NCBI RefSeq assembly: GCF_025420585.1
Contig: NZ_JAOEGB010000001.1
Coordinates: 62,001-126,000 of the forward strand
Length of the DNA stretch: 64,000 nucleotides
Source: Planotetraspora sp. A-T 1434
Lineage (GTDB): Bacteria > Actinomycetota > Actinomycetes > Streptosporangiales > Streptosporangiaceae
Reading direction: 5' to 3'
The notes below the pieces were generated by a model. It was not told the origin of the DNA. It did not search any database and worked only from the letters and a program-made list of their open reading frames with translations. Positions 43,968-52,981 of this stretch are shown in pieces. Position numbers and translations under genes: made by a program. The stretch's first letter is position 1. The number at the start of each line of letters is the position of its first letter.

Positions 43968-46238
43968 ATGTCGGTGGACGGTCATACCCTTAGTCACGTG
44001 TCCACCCGAGCCGCCACCCACCCCTTGCTCGACGGCCTCAACCCGCAGCAGCGGGAGGCCGTCCTCCACCAGGGCAGTCCCCTGCTGATCGTCGCGGGAG
44101 CGGGCTCCGGCAAGACGCGGGTCCTGACCCACCGCATCGCCTACCTGCTGGCCGAGCGCGGTGTGCAGCCGGGGGAGATCCTCGCGATCACCTTCACCAA
44201 CAAGGCCGCTCGCGAGATGAAGGACCGGGTCGACCGGCTCGTCGGGCCGAGGTCCAAGGCCATGTGGGTGATGACCTTCCACAGCGCGTGCGTGCGGATC
44301 CTGCGCCGGGAGGCCAAGCGGCTGGGCTTCCCCAGCAGCTTCTCGATCTACGACCAGGCCGACTCGCAGCGGCTCATGGCGCTGGTGTGCCGGGAGCTCG
44401 ACCTGGATCCCAAGCGCTACCCGCCGCGGTCGTTCTCGGCCCAGGTCAGCAACTTCAAGAACGAGCTGATCGACTACGAGACGGCGGCGGAGCGGGCCCA
44501 GACCCATCTGGAGCGCACGCTCGCCGAGGCGTACCGGACCTACCAGCAGCGGCTCACCGAGGCCGGCGCGATGGACTTCGACGACCTCATCATGCTGACG
44601 GTCGCCCTGTTCCAGCTCTTCCCCGAGGTGGCCGAGCACTACCGGCGGCGGTTCCGGCACGTGATGGTCGACGAGTATCAGGACACCAACCACGCGCAGT
44701 ACACGCTGGTCCGCGAGCTGGTCGGCCGGCCGGAGGTGCGGACCGCCGACGGCGACGTCGTGAGGGAGGGCGTCGAGCCCGCCGAGCTGGTCGTCGTGGG
44801 CGACGCCGACCAGTCGATCTACGCGTTCCGCGGGGCGACGATCCGCAACATCCTCGAGTTCGAGCGTGACTACCCCGACGCGCGGACGATCCTGCTGGAG
44901 CAGAACTACCGCTCCACGCAGACGATCCTGAACGCGGCGAACGCGGTGATCTCCCGCAACGAGAGCCGCAAGCCCAAGAACCTGTGGTCCGACCAGGGCG
45001 CCGGGGCGAAGATCGTCGGATACGTCGCGGACAACGAGCACGACGAGGCCATGTTCGTCGCGCAGGAGGTGGACCGGCTCAGCGACGACGAGGGGATCAC
45101 CCCGGGCCAGGTGGCCGTCTTCTACCGGACCAACTCGGCCTCCCGTGTCTTCGAGGAGATCTTCATCCGCACCGGCCTGCCGTACAAGGTCGTGGGCGGG
45201 GTGCGGTTCTACGAGCGCAAGGAGGTCAAGGACCTGCTCGCCTACCTGCGGGTCCTGGCCAACCCGAGCGACACGGTGTCGCTGCGGCGCATCCTCAACG
45301 TGCCCAAGCGCGGCATCGGCGACCGGGCCGAGGCGATGATCGAGGCCTTCGCGACCAGAGAGCGGATCAGCTTCTGGGAGGCGCTCCAGCGGGCCGGCGA
45401 GGCCCCCGGCCTCGCCACCCGGTCGCTCAACGCGATCAGGGAGTTCACGGCGATGCTGGAGGATCTGCGGGCCAAGGAGCTGCCGCTGTCCGACCTCGCC
45501 GAGGAGGTGCTGAACGGCACGGGCTACCGCACCGAGCTGGAGACCTCCGGCGACCCCCAGGACGAGAGCCGCCTGGAGAACCTCAACGAGCTGATCTCGG
45601 TGGCCGCCGAGTTCGAGGAGGCCAACCCGGACGGCACGCTGGTCGACTTCCTGGAGCAGGTGTCGCTCGTCGCCGACGCCGACCAGATCCCCGAAGGGGA
45701 GGACCACGGCGGCGTCGTCACGCTGATGACGCTGCACACCGCCAAGGGCCTGGAGTTCCCCGTCGTGTTCCTCACCGCGATGGAGGACGGCGTCTTTCCC
45801 CACATGCGCTCGCTCGCCGACGCCAAGGAACTGGAGGAGGAGCGCCGCCTGGCCTACGTGGGAATCACGCGCGCCGAGCAGCGGCTCTACCTCTCCCGCG
45901 CGGCCGTGCGCACCTCCTGGGGCGCGCCGTCGTTCAACCCGGCCTCCCGGTTTCTCTCGGAGGTGCCTGGCGACCTCGTCGACTGGCGCAGTGACCCGGC
46001 CAAGAACGCCTGGTCCGCCGCCACGTCTCCCCGGTCCCGTACGGCTCCCGCCCCCAGGACGGGCGGCCGGGAGATCCCGAACCTGACACCGGGAGACAGG
46101 GTCACCCACGACACGTTCGGCCTCGGCACGGTGGTCGCCGTGGAAGGCATCGCGGAGAAGACCCGAGCGAAGATCGATTTCGGTAGCGAAGGCGAGAAGA
46201 CACTTCTTCTGGCCTACGCCAAGGTCGAGAAGATCTGA
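43968..46238 (+). CDS. pcrA: ATP-dependent DNA helicase PcrA/UvrD1
   Basis: A 756-residue superfamily 1A helicase that unwinds DNA 3' to 5' in repair and replication restart. Motifs in order: IVAGAGSGKTRVLTHR (Walker A), AITFTNKAAREMKDRV, VMVDEYQDTNHAQY (II), VVGDADQSIYAFRGA (III), LEQNYRSTQTIL (IV), VTLMTLHTAKGLEFPVVF (V) and YVGITRAEQRL (VI). The C-terminal Tudor-like domain (LTPGDRVTHDTFGLGTVVAVEG), which binds RNA polymerase in PcrA, is present. ATG 43968 is taken; GTG 43998 is an alternative. Confidence 0.96.
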   Translation: MSVDGHTLSHVSTRAATHPLLDGLNPQQREAVLHQGSPLLIVAGAGSGKTRVLTHRIAYLLAERGVQPGEILAITFTNKAAREMKDRVDRLVGPRSKAMWVMTFHSACVRILRREAKRLGFPSSFSIYDQADSQRLMALVCRELDLDPKRYPPRSFSAQVSNFKNELIDYETAAERAQTHLERTLAEAYRTYQQRLTEAGAMDFDDLIMLTVALFQLFPEVAEHYRRRFRHVMVDEYQDTNHAQYTLVRELVGRPEVRTADGDVVREGVEPAELVVVGDADQSIYAFRGATIRNILEFERDYPDARTILLEQNYRSTQTILNAANAVISRNESRKPKNLWSDQGAGAKIVGYVADNEHDEAMFVAQEVDRLSDDEGITPGQVAVFYRTNSASRVFEEIFIRTGLPYKVVGGVRFYERKEVKDLLAYLRVLANPSDTVSLRRILNVPKRGIGDRAEAMIEAFATRERISFWEALQRAGEAPGLATRSLNAIREFTAMLEDLRAKELPLSDLAEEVLNGTGYRTELETSGDPQDESRLENLNELISVAAEFEEANPDGTLVDFLEQVSLVADADQIPEGEDHGGVVTLMTLHTAKGLEFPVVFLTAMEDGVFPHMRSLADAKELEEERRLAYVGITRAEQRLYLSRAAVRTSWGAPSFNPASRFLSEVPGDLVDWRSDPAKNAWSAATSPRSRTAPAPRTGGREIPNLTPGDRVTHDTFGLGTVVAVEGIAEKTRAKIDFGSEGEKTLLLAYAKVEKI

Positions 46239-46250
46239 CTCCACCGCCCG

Positions 46251-46356
46251 CGAACCGGCTGACGCGGGACCCTTTGGCCGACATGGAAAGTGGAGGAGCC
46301 GGAAGCCCGGCGTGCGGCGAAGCGGCTGGCGCGGGACCTTTCGCCGACATGGAAAC
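46251..46356. repeat. Imperfect 39-bp direct repeat after pcrA
   Basis: The segments 46251-46290 and 46318-46356 share CGGCTG, CGCGGGACC and GCCGACATGGAAA at the same spacing, 67 bp apart. They separate pcrA from the following terminator hairpin. Confidence 0.65.
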
Positions 46357-46382
46357 GGGAGGCCAGGTGCCGTGGCCTCCCG
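46356..46382. terminator. Bidirectional terminator hairpin between pcrA and the secreted protein gene
   Basis: CGGGAGGCCA (46356-46365) pairs perfectly with TGGCCTCCCG (46373-46382) over a 7-nt loop. It is placed between the stops of convergent genes. Confidence 0.65.
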
Positions 46383-46400
46383 CTTCAGTGTTACCGGCGG

Positions 46401-47282
46401 TCAGTCGCCCAGGTTGATGTAGTCGGGCATCTCCGGCACGGTGCCGTCGATGTCGGAGACGTCGGCCACCTGGTCGGACGGCGGAGGCGTGATGTGGATC
46501 TTGGAACCCCACCCGGTGAACGTGAGGGTGCCGGCCACGTCGAGGGTGAAGCTGACCTTCTTGGTCTTGTACTTCAGGCTCGTCGAGGTCGACAGCCGGC
46601 GCACCAGGCTGTCGGAGCCGACCCAGAGCTTCCAGGAGACGACCGTCTTACGGCTTTCCGGCCCGAGAGCCTTGAGCTCGTTCTTGAGGGACGGCGTCGA
46701 AGCGGCGAGCTGCTGCAGGGTGATCGCGCCGCGGTAGAGCGTCGTCTTGGCCCCGCCGATCACACCGCCGTTGCCGTGGGCCTTGGCGGTGGCGAGCACG
46801 GCCTTGAGCGCCTGGGGGTTCAGCGGGTTGATGAAGTTGTTGCCCGCGACGGAGCCCGCCGCGTCGCCGCCGGGCATCCGGAGCCACGTCTTCCCGTCGG
46901 GAAGGGCGTCGGCGTACACGCCGCCGGAGACGTAGGTCTTCTTCTTCACGGTGATGGTCCGGGTCGGGTCGTCGAGGCCCTGAAGGTCGCCTTCGTCCCC
47001 GAGCGAGCCGCCGAAGTCGATCTTCGCCGTGACGTCGCTCGCGGAGACGCCGGCCCTGGCGAACTCGACGTCGCCCTTCTGGCGGAGCTTGACCGAGGAG
47101 AAGCCGCCGATGCTGATCTTCCCGACGGACGTGAAGTGAACGCCGTGCCCGGCGACGAACTGCTTCTTGAGCGCGGCGACCGGGTCGGCGGCGCCGGCCT
47201 GCGCGTGGGCGGGCGCCGCGACCGCGGGCGCGATTAGCGTGGCTGTAGCGGCGCATGCCAAAGCGGCGATTGTTCGCCTCAT
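46401..47282 (-). CDS. Secreted protein, possibly LppX/LprG-like fold
   Basis: 293 residues. The signal peptide MRRTIAALACAATATLIAPA ends near AHA-QA; no lipobox cysteine. The mature part has a repeated beta pattern (GDVEFARAGVSASDVTAKIDFGG; RTITVKKKTYVSGGVYADALPDGKTWLRM; WKLWVGSDSLVRRLSTSTSLK) like actinobacterial LppX/LprAFG-type carriers, but that assignment is only by feel. ATG at 47282 with GGAGGAA upstream. It is monocistronic, convergent with pcrA. The ligand is unknown. Confidence 0.75.
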   Translation of the reverse strand: MRRTIAALACAATATLIAPAVAAPAHAQAGAADPVAALKKQFVAGHGVHFTSVGKISIGGFSSVKLRQKGDVEFARAGVSASDVTAKIDFGGSLGDEGDLQGLDDPTRTITVKKKTYVSGGVYADALPDGKTWLRMPGGDAAGSVAGNNFINPLNPQALKAVLATAKAHGNGGVIGGAKTTLYRGAITLQQLAASTPSLKNELKALGPESRKTVVSWKLWVGSDSLVRRLSTSTSLKYKTKKVSFTLDVAGTLTFTGWGSKIHITPPPSDQVADVSDIDGTVPEMPDYINLGD

Positions 47283-47492
47283 TGGGGGGTTCCTCCCGTA
47301 AATGCCCCTCGTTCTTCGAGAGGTGACCCGGAAATCTTGCCGAGCCGTAATCACGGAAAAGTCACGAAACTCAACGTTTGCTGTGAGTTTTTAGTTGATT
47401 AACGGAATTGGTCCGCATGGCAGGGCCGTACGGCGGCGCCGGTCGGGGCTGCGGTTACGCTTCGGGCAGCGGGCACCATCTGGGAGGACTTC

Positions 47493-47888
47493 ATGGAAGC
47501 CAGGATCCGGGTCGTCATAGCGAAGCCGGGGCTCGACGGACATGACCGCGGAGTCAAGGTCGTGGCGCGGGCACTGCGTGACGCGGGCATGGAGGTCGTC
47601 TACACGGGGCTGCACCAGACGCCCGAGCAGATCGTCAAGACCGCCATCCAGGAGGACGCGGCGGCCATCGGCCTGTCCATCCTCTCCGGTGCCCACATGA
47701 CGCTCTTCGCCCGGCTCATCGAGATCCTCCGCGAGGAGGACGCCGAGGACATCGTCGTGTTCGGCGGTGGCATCATCCCGGAGGCGGACATCCCGGAGCT
47801 CCAGAAGATGGGCGTCGCGCGGATCTTCACGCCCGGCGCCACGACGCAGGAGATCGTGGACTGGGTCCGTACGGCGGTGCCCGCCTGA
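47493..47888 (+). CDS. icmB: Cobalamin-binding small subunit of an acyl-CoA mutase
   Basis: 131 residues with the complete B12-binding signature: [36 protein letters not shown] (the lower-ligand His in DGHDRG), GLSILSGAH and [15 protein letters not shown]. The length and stand-alone form fit isobutyryl-CoA mutase small subunit IcmB, or an equivalent methylmalonyl-CoA mutase small partner; the large subunit is not in the window. I recall an icmB between pcrA and sucCD in Streptomyces, which supports the name. ATG 47493 with GGGAGGA upstream. Confidence 0.85.
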   Translation: MEARIRVVIAKPGLDGHDRGVKVVARALRDAGMEVVYTGLHQTPEQIVKTAIQEDAAAIGLSILSGAHMTLFARLIEILREEDAEDIVVFGGGIIPEADIPELQKMGVARIFTPGATTQEIVDWVRTAVPA

Positions 47889-47895
47889 GGCGGGG

Positions 47896-48141
47896 TCACG
47901 GTCGCGCCGCGAAGCGTGCGATGGGGTTCACGAGCGTCCCGGCGAACTGAAGGGCGGCCGACGGGCCGGCCAGGTCGACCATCTGCCGGTTGCCGCGCAA
48001 TCGCAGCCGGTTGAGGCAGGACAGCGGGAACTCTCCGGCGAACATGTCGTACCGCTCGAACTTCCCGGCCGGCCACGGGACGGACGCCTGATAGCGGGAC
48101 ACGCTGAATGACACCACCCGCCCGCGCTGTCCCTTAGACAC
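47896..48141 (-). CDS. Possible small protein or gene fragment
   Basis: An 81-codon frame from GTG 48141 (VVSFSVSRYQASVPWPAGKF..., ending LVNPIARFAARP) fills the 303-bp gap between icmB and the acylase gene. It reads like plausible protein but I recognise no family, and no ribosome site is clear. It may be the tail of a lost gene. Confidence 0.3.
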   Translation of the reverse strand: MSKGQRGRVVSFSVSRYQASVPWPAGKFERYDMFAGEFPLSCLNRLRLRGNRQMVDLAGPSAALQFAGTLVNPIARFAARP

Positions 48142-48191
48142 CGATTAGACACCGATGTGGGCGCGGCCATACCAGAAAGAGGGGGAGCGGA

Positions 48192-50282
48192 GTGACCATC
48201 GAGACCTATCGGGACGCCTGGGGGATCCCGCATCTGCGAGCCGGGAGCGCGCACGAGCTGGCCTTCGCACAGGGGCGCGACGTCGCGATCGACCGGGCCT
48301 GGCAGATCGAGGTCGAGCGGCACCGTTCGGAGGGCACCACCGCCGCCTTCCTCGGCGCCGCCGCCGTACCCTGGGACCGCTTCGCCCGGCAGGCCCGGCT
48401 GGACGACACCGCCCGCCGCTGTTTCGACCGCCTCGACGCGGACACCGGCGCGTGGGTCAGGAGCTACGTCGACGGAGTCAACGACGGGCTCGCCGAGGGA
48501 GCGCGCCGGGCACCGGAGTTCGCCGCCACCGGACTGGCCCCCGGCCGCTGGGAGCCGTGGACGCCGCTCGGACTCTGGCTGTCCACGCACATCCTCTTCG
48601 CGAACTTCCCCGCCAAACTCTGGCGCGAGGAGGTCGCCCGCAGCCTTGGCGACGAGGCCATCCGGCTGTTCGCCCACGACGGCCCGCCCGGCGCGTCCGG
48701 GAGCAACGGCTGGATCCTCAGCGGCGCCCGCACCATCACCGGAGCCCCCCTCATCGCGGGCGACCCGCACCGGGTGATCGAGGACCCCGGCGTCTACCAG
48801 CAGGTCCACCTGTCGTGCCCCGAGTTCGACGTCGTGGGGCTGGCCGTCCCGGGCGTTCCCGGCATCGCCCATTTCGGGCACACCGGCACGGTGGCCTGGG
48901 CCATCACCAACGCCATGGCCGACTACCAGGATCTCTACCGGGAGCGCCTCCGGAGGCGGGGAGGAGAGGTCGAGGCCCTCGGCCCGGACGGCTGGCGGCC
49001 CGCCTCGGTCCACGTCGAGACCATCGAGGTGGCGGGCGGCGATCCCGTCCAGGTCGAGGTCATCGAGACCGACCGCGGCCCCCTGGTGATCGGCGGCGCG
49101 GGGGCTGACGGGGAGGGGCAGGGAATCAGTCTCCGCTATCCTCCGCGAGTGCGTGAGGACGTGGGCTTCCGCGCTCTCCCCGCGCTGCTCAGAGCGGCCA
49201 CCGTCGCCGACGTGGATCGGGCGCTCGACCTGTGGGCGGAGCCCGTCAACGTCGTGCAGGCCGCGGACACCGAGGGCGGTCTGCTGCACCGGGTGGCCGG
49301 CATGGTGCCGCTCCGCCATCGGGACAACGGGTTGCGCGTCGTGCCCGCGTGGGATCCCGCCCACGAGTGGCACGGCTGGCACGAGCCGTTGCCTCGTGCG
49401 GAGGTCGACGATGTCGCGGTGATGGCGAACCAGCGGGGCCTGGCCGAGCCGCTCGGTGTCGACTTCGCCGCCCCCCACCGGGCCGAGCGGATCCGCCACC
49501 TGCTGGACGGGTCGGCGGCCTGGTCCGCCAAGGACGTCACAGCCATCCACACCGACACCTTCCTGAGTTCGGCCCGGTCGCTGCTGGACCTGCTGGCCGG
49601 ACTGGACGGCCTGACCCCCGACGCCGCACGCCTTCGGGAGCGGTTGCTGCGCTGGGACGGCCGGATGGAGGCCGACAGCGGCGACGCCACCTTGTACGCT
49701 GCTGTGCGAGCGGGGGTGGTGCGGCGGCTGGCCGCTCATCCCGCGCTGGCCGGGCTGGCCGAGACCGCGTCGCGGTATTCCGAAATCTTCCAGCCATGGG
49801 TCCTGCTGGTCCGGCGGATCGCGTTCGCCCTGGAAGGCGTGCTGACCACCGAACTGCTGCCCGGCATCGACACGCCCGGCGTCGTCAGGGCCGCCATCGA
49901 GGACGTCGCCTTAACTGCCGCGGCGGAGGCCGGGACCGGGGAGGTGCTGCCGCGGTGGGGAGAGGTGCACCGGCTCGCCCCATGGCAGGCGCTGCCGGGG
50001 CTGACGCATGAGGTATGGCCGGGCCTGTCCGGCGACCATGACTGCGTGCTCGCGACGTCCAGCGTGCCCGGCATCACCGACCACGCCGCACGCGGACCCG
50101 CGGCCCGCTACGTCTGGGACCTCGCGCGGCGTGAGGACAGCCTCTGGGTCGTCCCGTTCGGGGCCTCCGGCGTACCCGGCGACGCCCACCACCGCGACCA
50201 GTTGCCGCTGTGGCTGCGCGGAGAGTTCGTCCCCGTGATCACGGACTGGAACCACCTCACCGAGGAGAGACATGACCGCTGA
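48192..50282 (+). CDS. Penicillin acylase family (Ntn-hydrolase) protein
   Basis: 696 residues. The autocatalytic processing site GASGSNGWILSG supplies the N-terminal serine nucleophile of the beta chain; GDPHRVIEDPGVYQQVHLSC, GIAHFGHTGTVAWAITNAMADYQDLY and the C-terminal WRLAP-like region (GEVHRLAPWQALPG) match the family. Such enzymes cleave amides such as beta-lactam side chains, acyl-homoserine lactones or lipopeptides. There is no signal peptide, so it is probably cytosolic. GTG 48192 begins MTIETYRDAWGIPHLRAGSA, with GGGGGAGCGGA upstream. Confidence 0.9.
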   Translation: MTIETYRDAWGIPHLRAGSAHELAFAQGRDVAIDRAWQIEVERHRSEGTTAAFLGAAAVPWDRFARQARLDDTARRCFDRLDADTGAWVRSYVDGVNDGLAEGARRAPEFAATGLAPGRWEPWTPLGLWLSTHILFANFPAKLWREEVARSLGDEAIRLFAHDGPPGASGSNGWILSGARTITGAPLIAGDPHRVIEDPGVYQQVHLSCPEFDVVGLAVPGVPGIAHFGHTGTVAWAITNAMADYQDLYRERLRRRGGEVEALGPDGWRPASVHVETIEVAGGDPVQVEVIETDRGPLVIGGAGADGEGQGISLRYPPRVREDVGFRALPALLRAATVADVDRALDLWAEPVNVVQAADTEGGLLHRVAGMVPLRHRDNGLRVVPAWDPAHEWHGWHEPLPRAEVDDVAVMANQRGLAEPLGVDFAAPHRAERIRHLLDGSAAWSAKDVTAIHTDTFLSSARSLLDLLAGLDGLTPDAARLRERLLRWDGRMEADSGDATLYAAVRAGVVRRLAAHPALAGLAETASRYSEIFQPWVLLVRRIAFALEGVLTTELLPGIDTPGVVRAAIEDVALTAAAEAGTGEVLPRWGEVHRLAPWQALPGLTHEVWPGLSGDHDCVLATSSVPGITDHAARGPAARYVWDLARREDSLWVVPFGASGVPGDAHHRDQLPLWLRGEFVPVITDWNHLTEERHDR

Positions 50283-50505
50283 CGCCTCTCCCGCTGAAGC
50301 CCACCCACGCTCCTGTCCGACTGCCTCGCGTACGCGCCGGCGGACCCGAGCCGGCGGCGGGATCGTGGCCGAGCCCGACGCCCGCAACGACAAGGCGATC
50401 GCGCGCCTGATCCAGATGGGATTCGCGCCGGGACGGAGATAGATCTTCCCGGCAAGCGGGCCCGGCTGGTCTTCCTTAACCGGTCGTCATGGGCGCTCGG
50501 CACGT
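50272..50505 (+). pseudogene. Remnant of a siderophore-type GNAT acyltransferase
   Basis: An ATG at 50272 overlaps the acylase stop and opens a 56-codon frame whose second half reads IVAEPDARNDKAIARLIQMGF, the C-terminal acetyl-CoA-fold segment of RhbD/DesC/MbtK-type N-acyltransferases. The frame stops at 50442, but the next frame continues the same family with [17 protein letters not shown] (to about 50500). So a frameshift near 50430 and loss of the 5' two-thirds make this a pseudogene. From 50506 to 50676 I see nothing. Confidence 0.65.
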
Positions 50506-50676
50506 CCCGATATCGGTTTAGGACAATTCGCCCAACCCTGCCGTATATCCCATGTCCTTGGCAAGGCTTTACCAGGACCCCATGACGTGGCCATGTCTGT
50601 GCTGCGGCTAGGCTTCATGCGCGGAATCGCCGGGCGGGGACCACAGCCTGGCCTCGACATCAAAGGACGGACCCTC

Positions 50677-51858
50677 GTGGACCTGTTCGAACATCAGGCG
50701 AAGGAGCTCTTCGCGGAGTACGGCATCCCGGTGCCGCGCGGCATCGTCGCGCACACCGCGGAGGAGGCGCGCGCGGCTGCGGAGCAGCTCACCGGCCGCG
50801 TTGTCGTCAAGGCCCAAGTCAAAACCGGCGGGCGTGGCAAGGCCGGCGGCGTGAAGGTCGCGGACGACGCCGCCGACGCCTACCAGAAGGCGACGCAGAT
50901 CCTCGGCATGGACATCAAGGGCCACACGGTCCACAAGGTTCTGATCGAGGAGGCCAGCCAGATCGCCGAGGAGTACTACTTCTCCTTCCTCCTCGACCGC
51001 GCCAACCGGACCTTCCTCGCCATCTGCTCGGCGGCCGGCGGAATGGACATCGAAGAGGTCGCGCACACCGCGCCGGAGAAGGTCGCCAAGATCCCGGTGA
51101 GCCCCATCACGGGAGTTCACCGCGACAAGGCCCGCGAGATCGCCGTGGCCGGTGGCCTGCCGCCGCAGTCGATCGAAGGCGCCGCCGAGCTCATCGAGAA
51201 GCTCTGGGCCGTCTTCGTCGACGAGGACGCCTCGCTCGTCGAGGTCAACCCGATGATCCTGTCGGCCGACGGCCAGGTGAAGGCCCTCGACGGCAAGGTC
51301 ACCCTCGACGAGAACGCGAGCTTCCGCCAGCCCGAGCACTCGGCCTACGTCGACAAGGCCGCCGAGGACCCGCTTGAGGCGAAGGCCAAGGAGAAGCACC
51401 TCAACTACGTCAAGCTCGACGGCACGGTCGGCATCATCGGCAACGGCGCGGGCCTGGTCATGTCCACGCTGGACGTCGTGGCCTACGCGGGCGAGGCCTA
51501 CCCCGGCCAGCCCAAGCCGGCCAACTTCCTCGACATCGGCGGCGGCGCCTCGGCCGAGGTCATGGCCAACGGCCTGGAGATCATCCTCTCCGACCCGTCG
51601 GTCAAGTCGGTGTTCGTGAACGTCTTCGGCGGCATCACCGCCTGCGACGCCGTCGCCAACGGCATCGTCTCAGCGTTCCAGCTGCTGGAGAGCCGCGGCG
51701 AAGCGGTGACCCACCCGCTGGTCGTACGGCTGGACGGCAACAACGCCGCTCTCGGGCGGCAGATTCTCGCCGACGCCGCGCTGCCGCGCGTCGAGCTGGT
51801 GGACACTATGGACGATGCGGCCAAGCGCGCCGCCGAGCTCGCCGCGGTAGGTGCGTAA
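50677..51858 (+). CDS. sucC: Succinyl-CoA synthetase beta subunit
   Basis: 393 residues. TCA-cycle enzyme subunit that binds nucleotide and succinate. The ATP-grasp domain has [22 protein letters not shown] and [13 protein letters not shown]; the C-terminal CoA-ligase domain has [14 protein letters not shown] and [23 protein letters not shown] at 50677 ([16 protein letters not shown]) has AAAGGACGG upstream, which rejects the longer in-frame start. It overlaps sucD by one base (TAATG). Confidence 0.97.
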   Translation: MDLFEHQAKELFAEYGIPVPRGIVAHTAEEARAAAEQLTGRVVVKAQVKTGGRGKAGGVKVADDAADAYQKATQILGMDIKGHTVHKVLIEEASQIAEEYYFSFLLDRANRTFLAICSAAGGMDIEEVAHTAPEKVAKIPVSPITGVHRDKAREIAVAGGLPPQSIEGAAELIEKLWAVFVDEDASLVEVNPMILSADGQVKALDGKVTLDENASFRQPEHSAYVDKAAEDPLEAKAKEKHLNYVKLDGTVGIIGNGAGLVMSTLDVVAYAGEAYPGQPKPANFLDIGGGASAEVMANGLEIILSDPSVKSVFVNVFGGITACDAVANGIVSAFQLLESRGEAVTHPLVVRLDGNNAALGRQILADAALPRVELVDTMDDAAKRAAELAAVGA

Positions 51859-52736
51859 TGGCTATCTGGCTCACTGACAGTAGCAAGATCATTGTTCAGG
51901 GCATGACCGGCGCGGAGGGCACCAAGCACACCCGCCGCATGCTGGCCTCCGGCGCCAAGGTCGTCGGCGGTGTCAACGCCCGCAAGGCCGGCACCGTCCA
52001 CGAGGGGCTGCCCGTCTTCGGGACCGTCGCCGAGGCCATCGAGAAGACCGGCGCGGACGTGTCCGTCGTCTTCGTGCCCCCGGCGTTCACCAAGGACGCG
52101 GTCAAGGAGGCCATCGACGCCGAGATTCCGCTCTGCGTGGTGATCACCGAGGGCGTTCCGGTCCACGACACCACCGAGTTCTGGGCCTACGCCGTGTCCA
52201 AGGGCCACAAGACCCGCATCATCGGGCCGAACTGTCCCGGCATCGCCTCTCCGGGCGCGTCCAACGCGGGCATCATCCCTGCGGACATCACGACCCCGGG
52301 CCGCATCGGCCTGGTCTCGAAGTCCGGCACGCTGACCTACCAGCTCATGTACGAGCTGCGGGACTTCGGCTTCTCCACGGCCGTCGGCATCGGCGGCGAC
52401 CCGGTCATCGGCACGACGCACATCGACGCGCTCCAGGCGTTCCAGGATGACCCGGGCACCGACGCGATCGTGATGATCGGTGAGATCGGCGGCGACGCCG
52501 AGGAGCGGGCCGCGGCGTACATCGAGCAGCACGTGACCAAGCCGGTCGTGGCCTACGTGGCGGGCTTCACCGCTCCGGAGGGCAAGACCATGGGCCACGC
52601 GGGCGCGATCGTGTCCGGCTCGGCCGGCACGGCCCAGGCCAAGAAGGAGGCCCTGGAGAAGGTCGGCGTCCGCGTCGGCAAGACTCCCAGCGAGACCGCC
52701 CGCCTGATGGGCGAGATCATGCGCTCCCTCGGCTGA
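51858..52736 (+). CDS. sucD: Succinyl-CoA synthetase alpha subunit
   Basis: 292 residues, normal length. The CoA-binding Rossmann domain opens [20 protein letters not shown] and the phosphohistidine loop is [18 protein letters not shown] (His247). [15 protein letters not shown] and [16 protein letters not shown] are typical. It is translationally coupled to sucC through the TAATG overlap. The product catalyses substrate-level phosphorylation with SucC in the cytosol. Confidence 0.97.
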   Translation: MAIWLTDSSKIIVQGMTGAEGTKHTRRMLASGAKVVGGVNARKAGTVHEGLPVFGTVAEAIEKTGADVSVVFVPPAFTKDAVKEAIDAEIPLCVVITEGVPVHDTTEFWAYAVSKGHKTRIIGPNCPGIASPGASNAGIIPADITTPGRIGLVSKSGTLTYQLMYELRDFGFSTAVGIGGDPVIGTTHIDALQAFQDDPGTDAIVMIGEIGGDAEERAAAYIEQHVTKPVVAYVAGFTAPEGKTMGHAGAIVSGSAGTAQAKKEALEKVGVRVGKTPSETARLMGEIMRSLG

Positions 52737-52750
52737 CCCCACCCCCGGTG

Positions 52751-52910
52751 GTGATCATGCGCGGATTCCTGAACGGGTAGGTTGACCTGCGCATTCGGCC
52801 TTCGTGACCTTGCACACTCTTCCGAGGTGCAAGGTCACGAGCGTTATATGCCCACGTCACCGGCGATGCGCGGGAATCTGTGCATGATCACGCAGGAGGT
52901 GCATGATCAC
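52751..52910. repeat. Phased GTGATCATGCA array, locus E (2 forward + 3 inverted units)
   Basis: Forward units start at 52751 and 52804 (GTGACCTTGCA); inverted units at 52828 (TGCAAGGTCAC), 52881 and 52900. The innermost forward and inverted copies form a perfect 13-bp stem (52803-52815 with 52827-52839, 11-nt loop) although both differ from the consensus at two positions. The array starts 15 bp after the sucD stop and fills the gap before the DUF6350 gene. Confidence 0.85.
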
Positions 52911-52981
52911 GCCGGTTGCGTGGGGAACGGGACGGCGTGGCTGCGTGGAAAGAGCGGCCCGGGCTGGGAGCATGGGGTAGC

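Noticed and set aside
43935-46244. 769-codon minus-strand reading frame
   Set aside because: Fully antisense to pcrA, which has every helicase motif.
47896-48141. Confident small gene between icmB and penicillin acylase
   Set aside because: Kept only as a low-confidence feature: no ribosome site, no family, and the frame could be a relic or chance.
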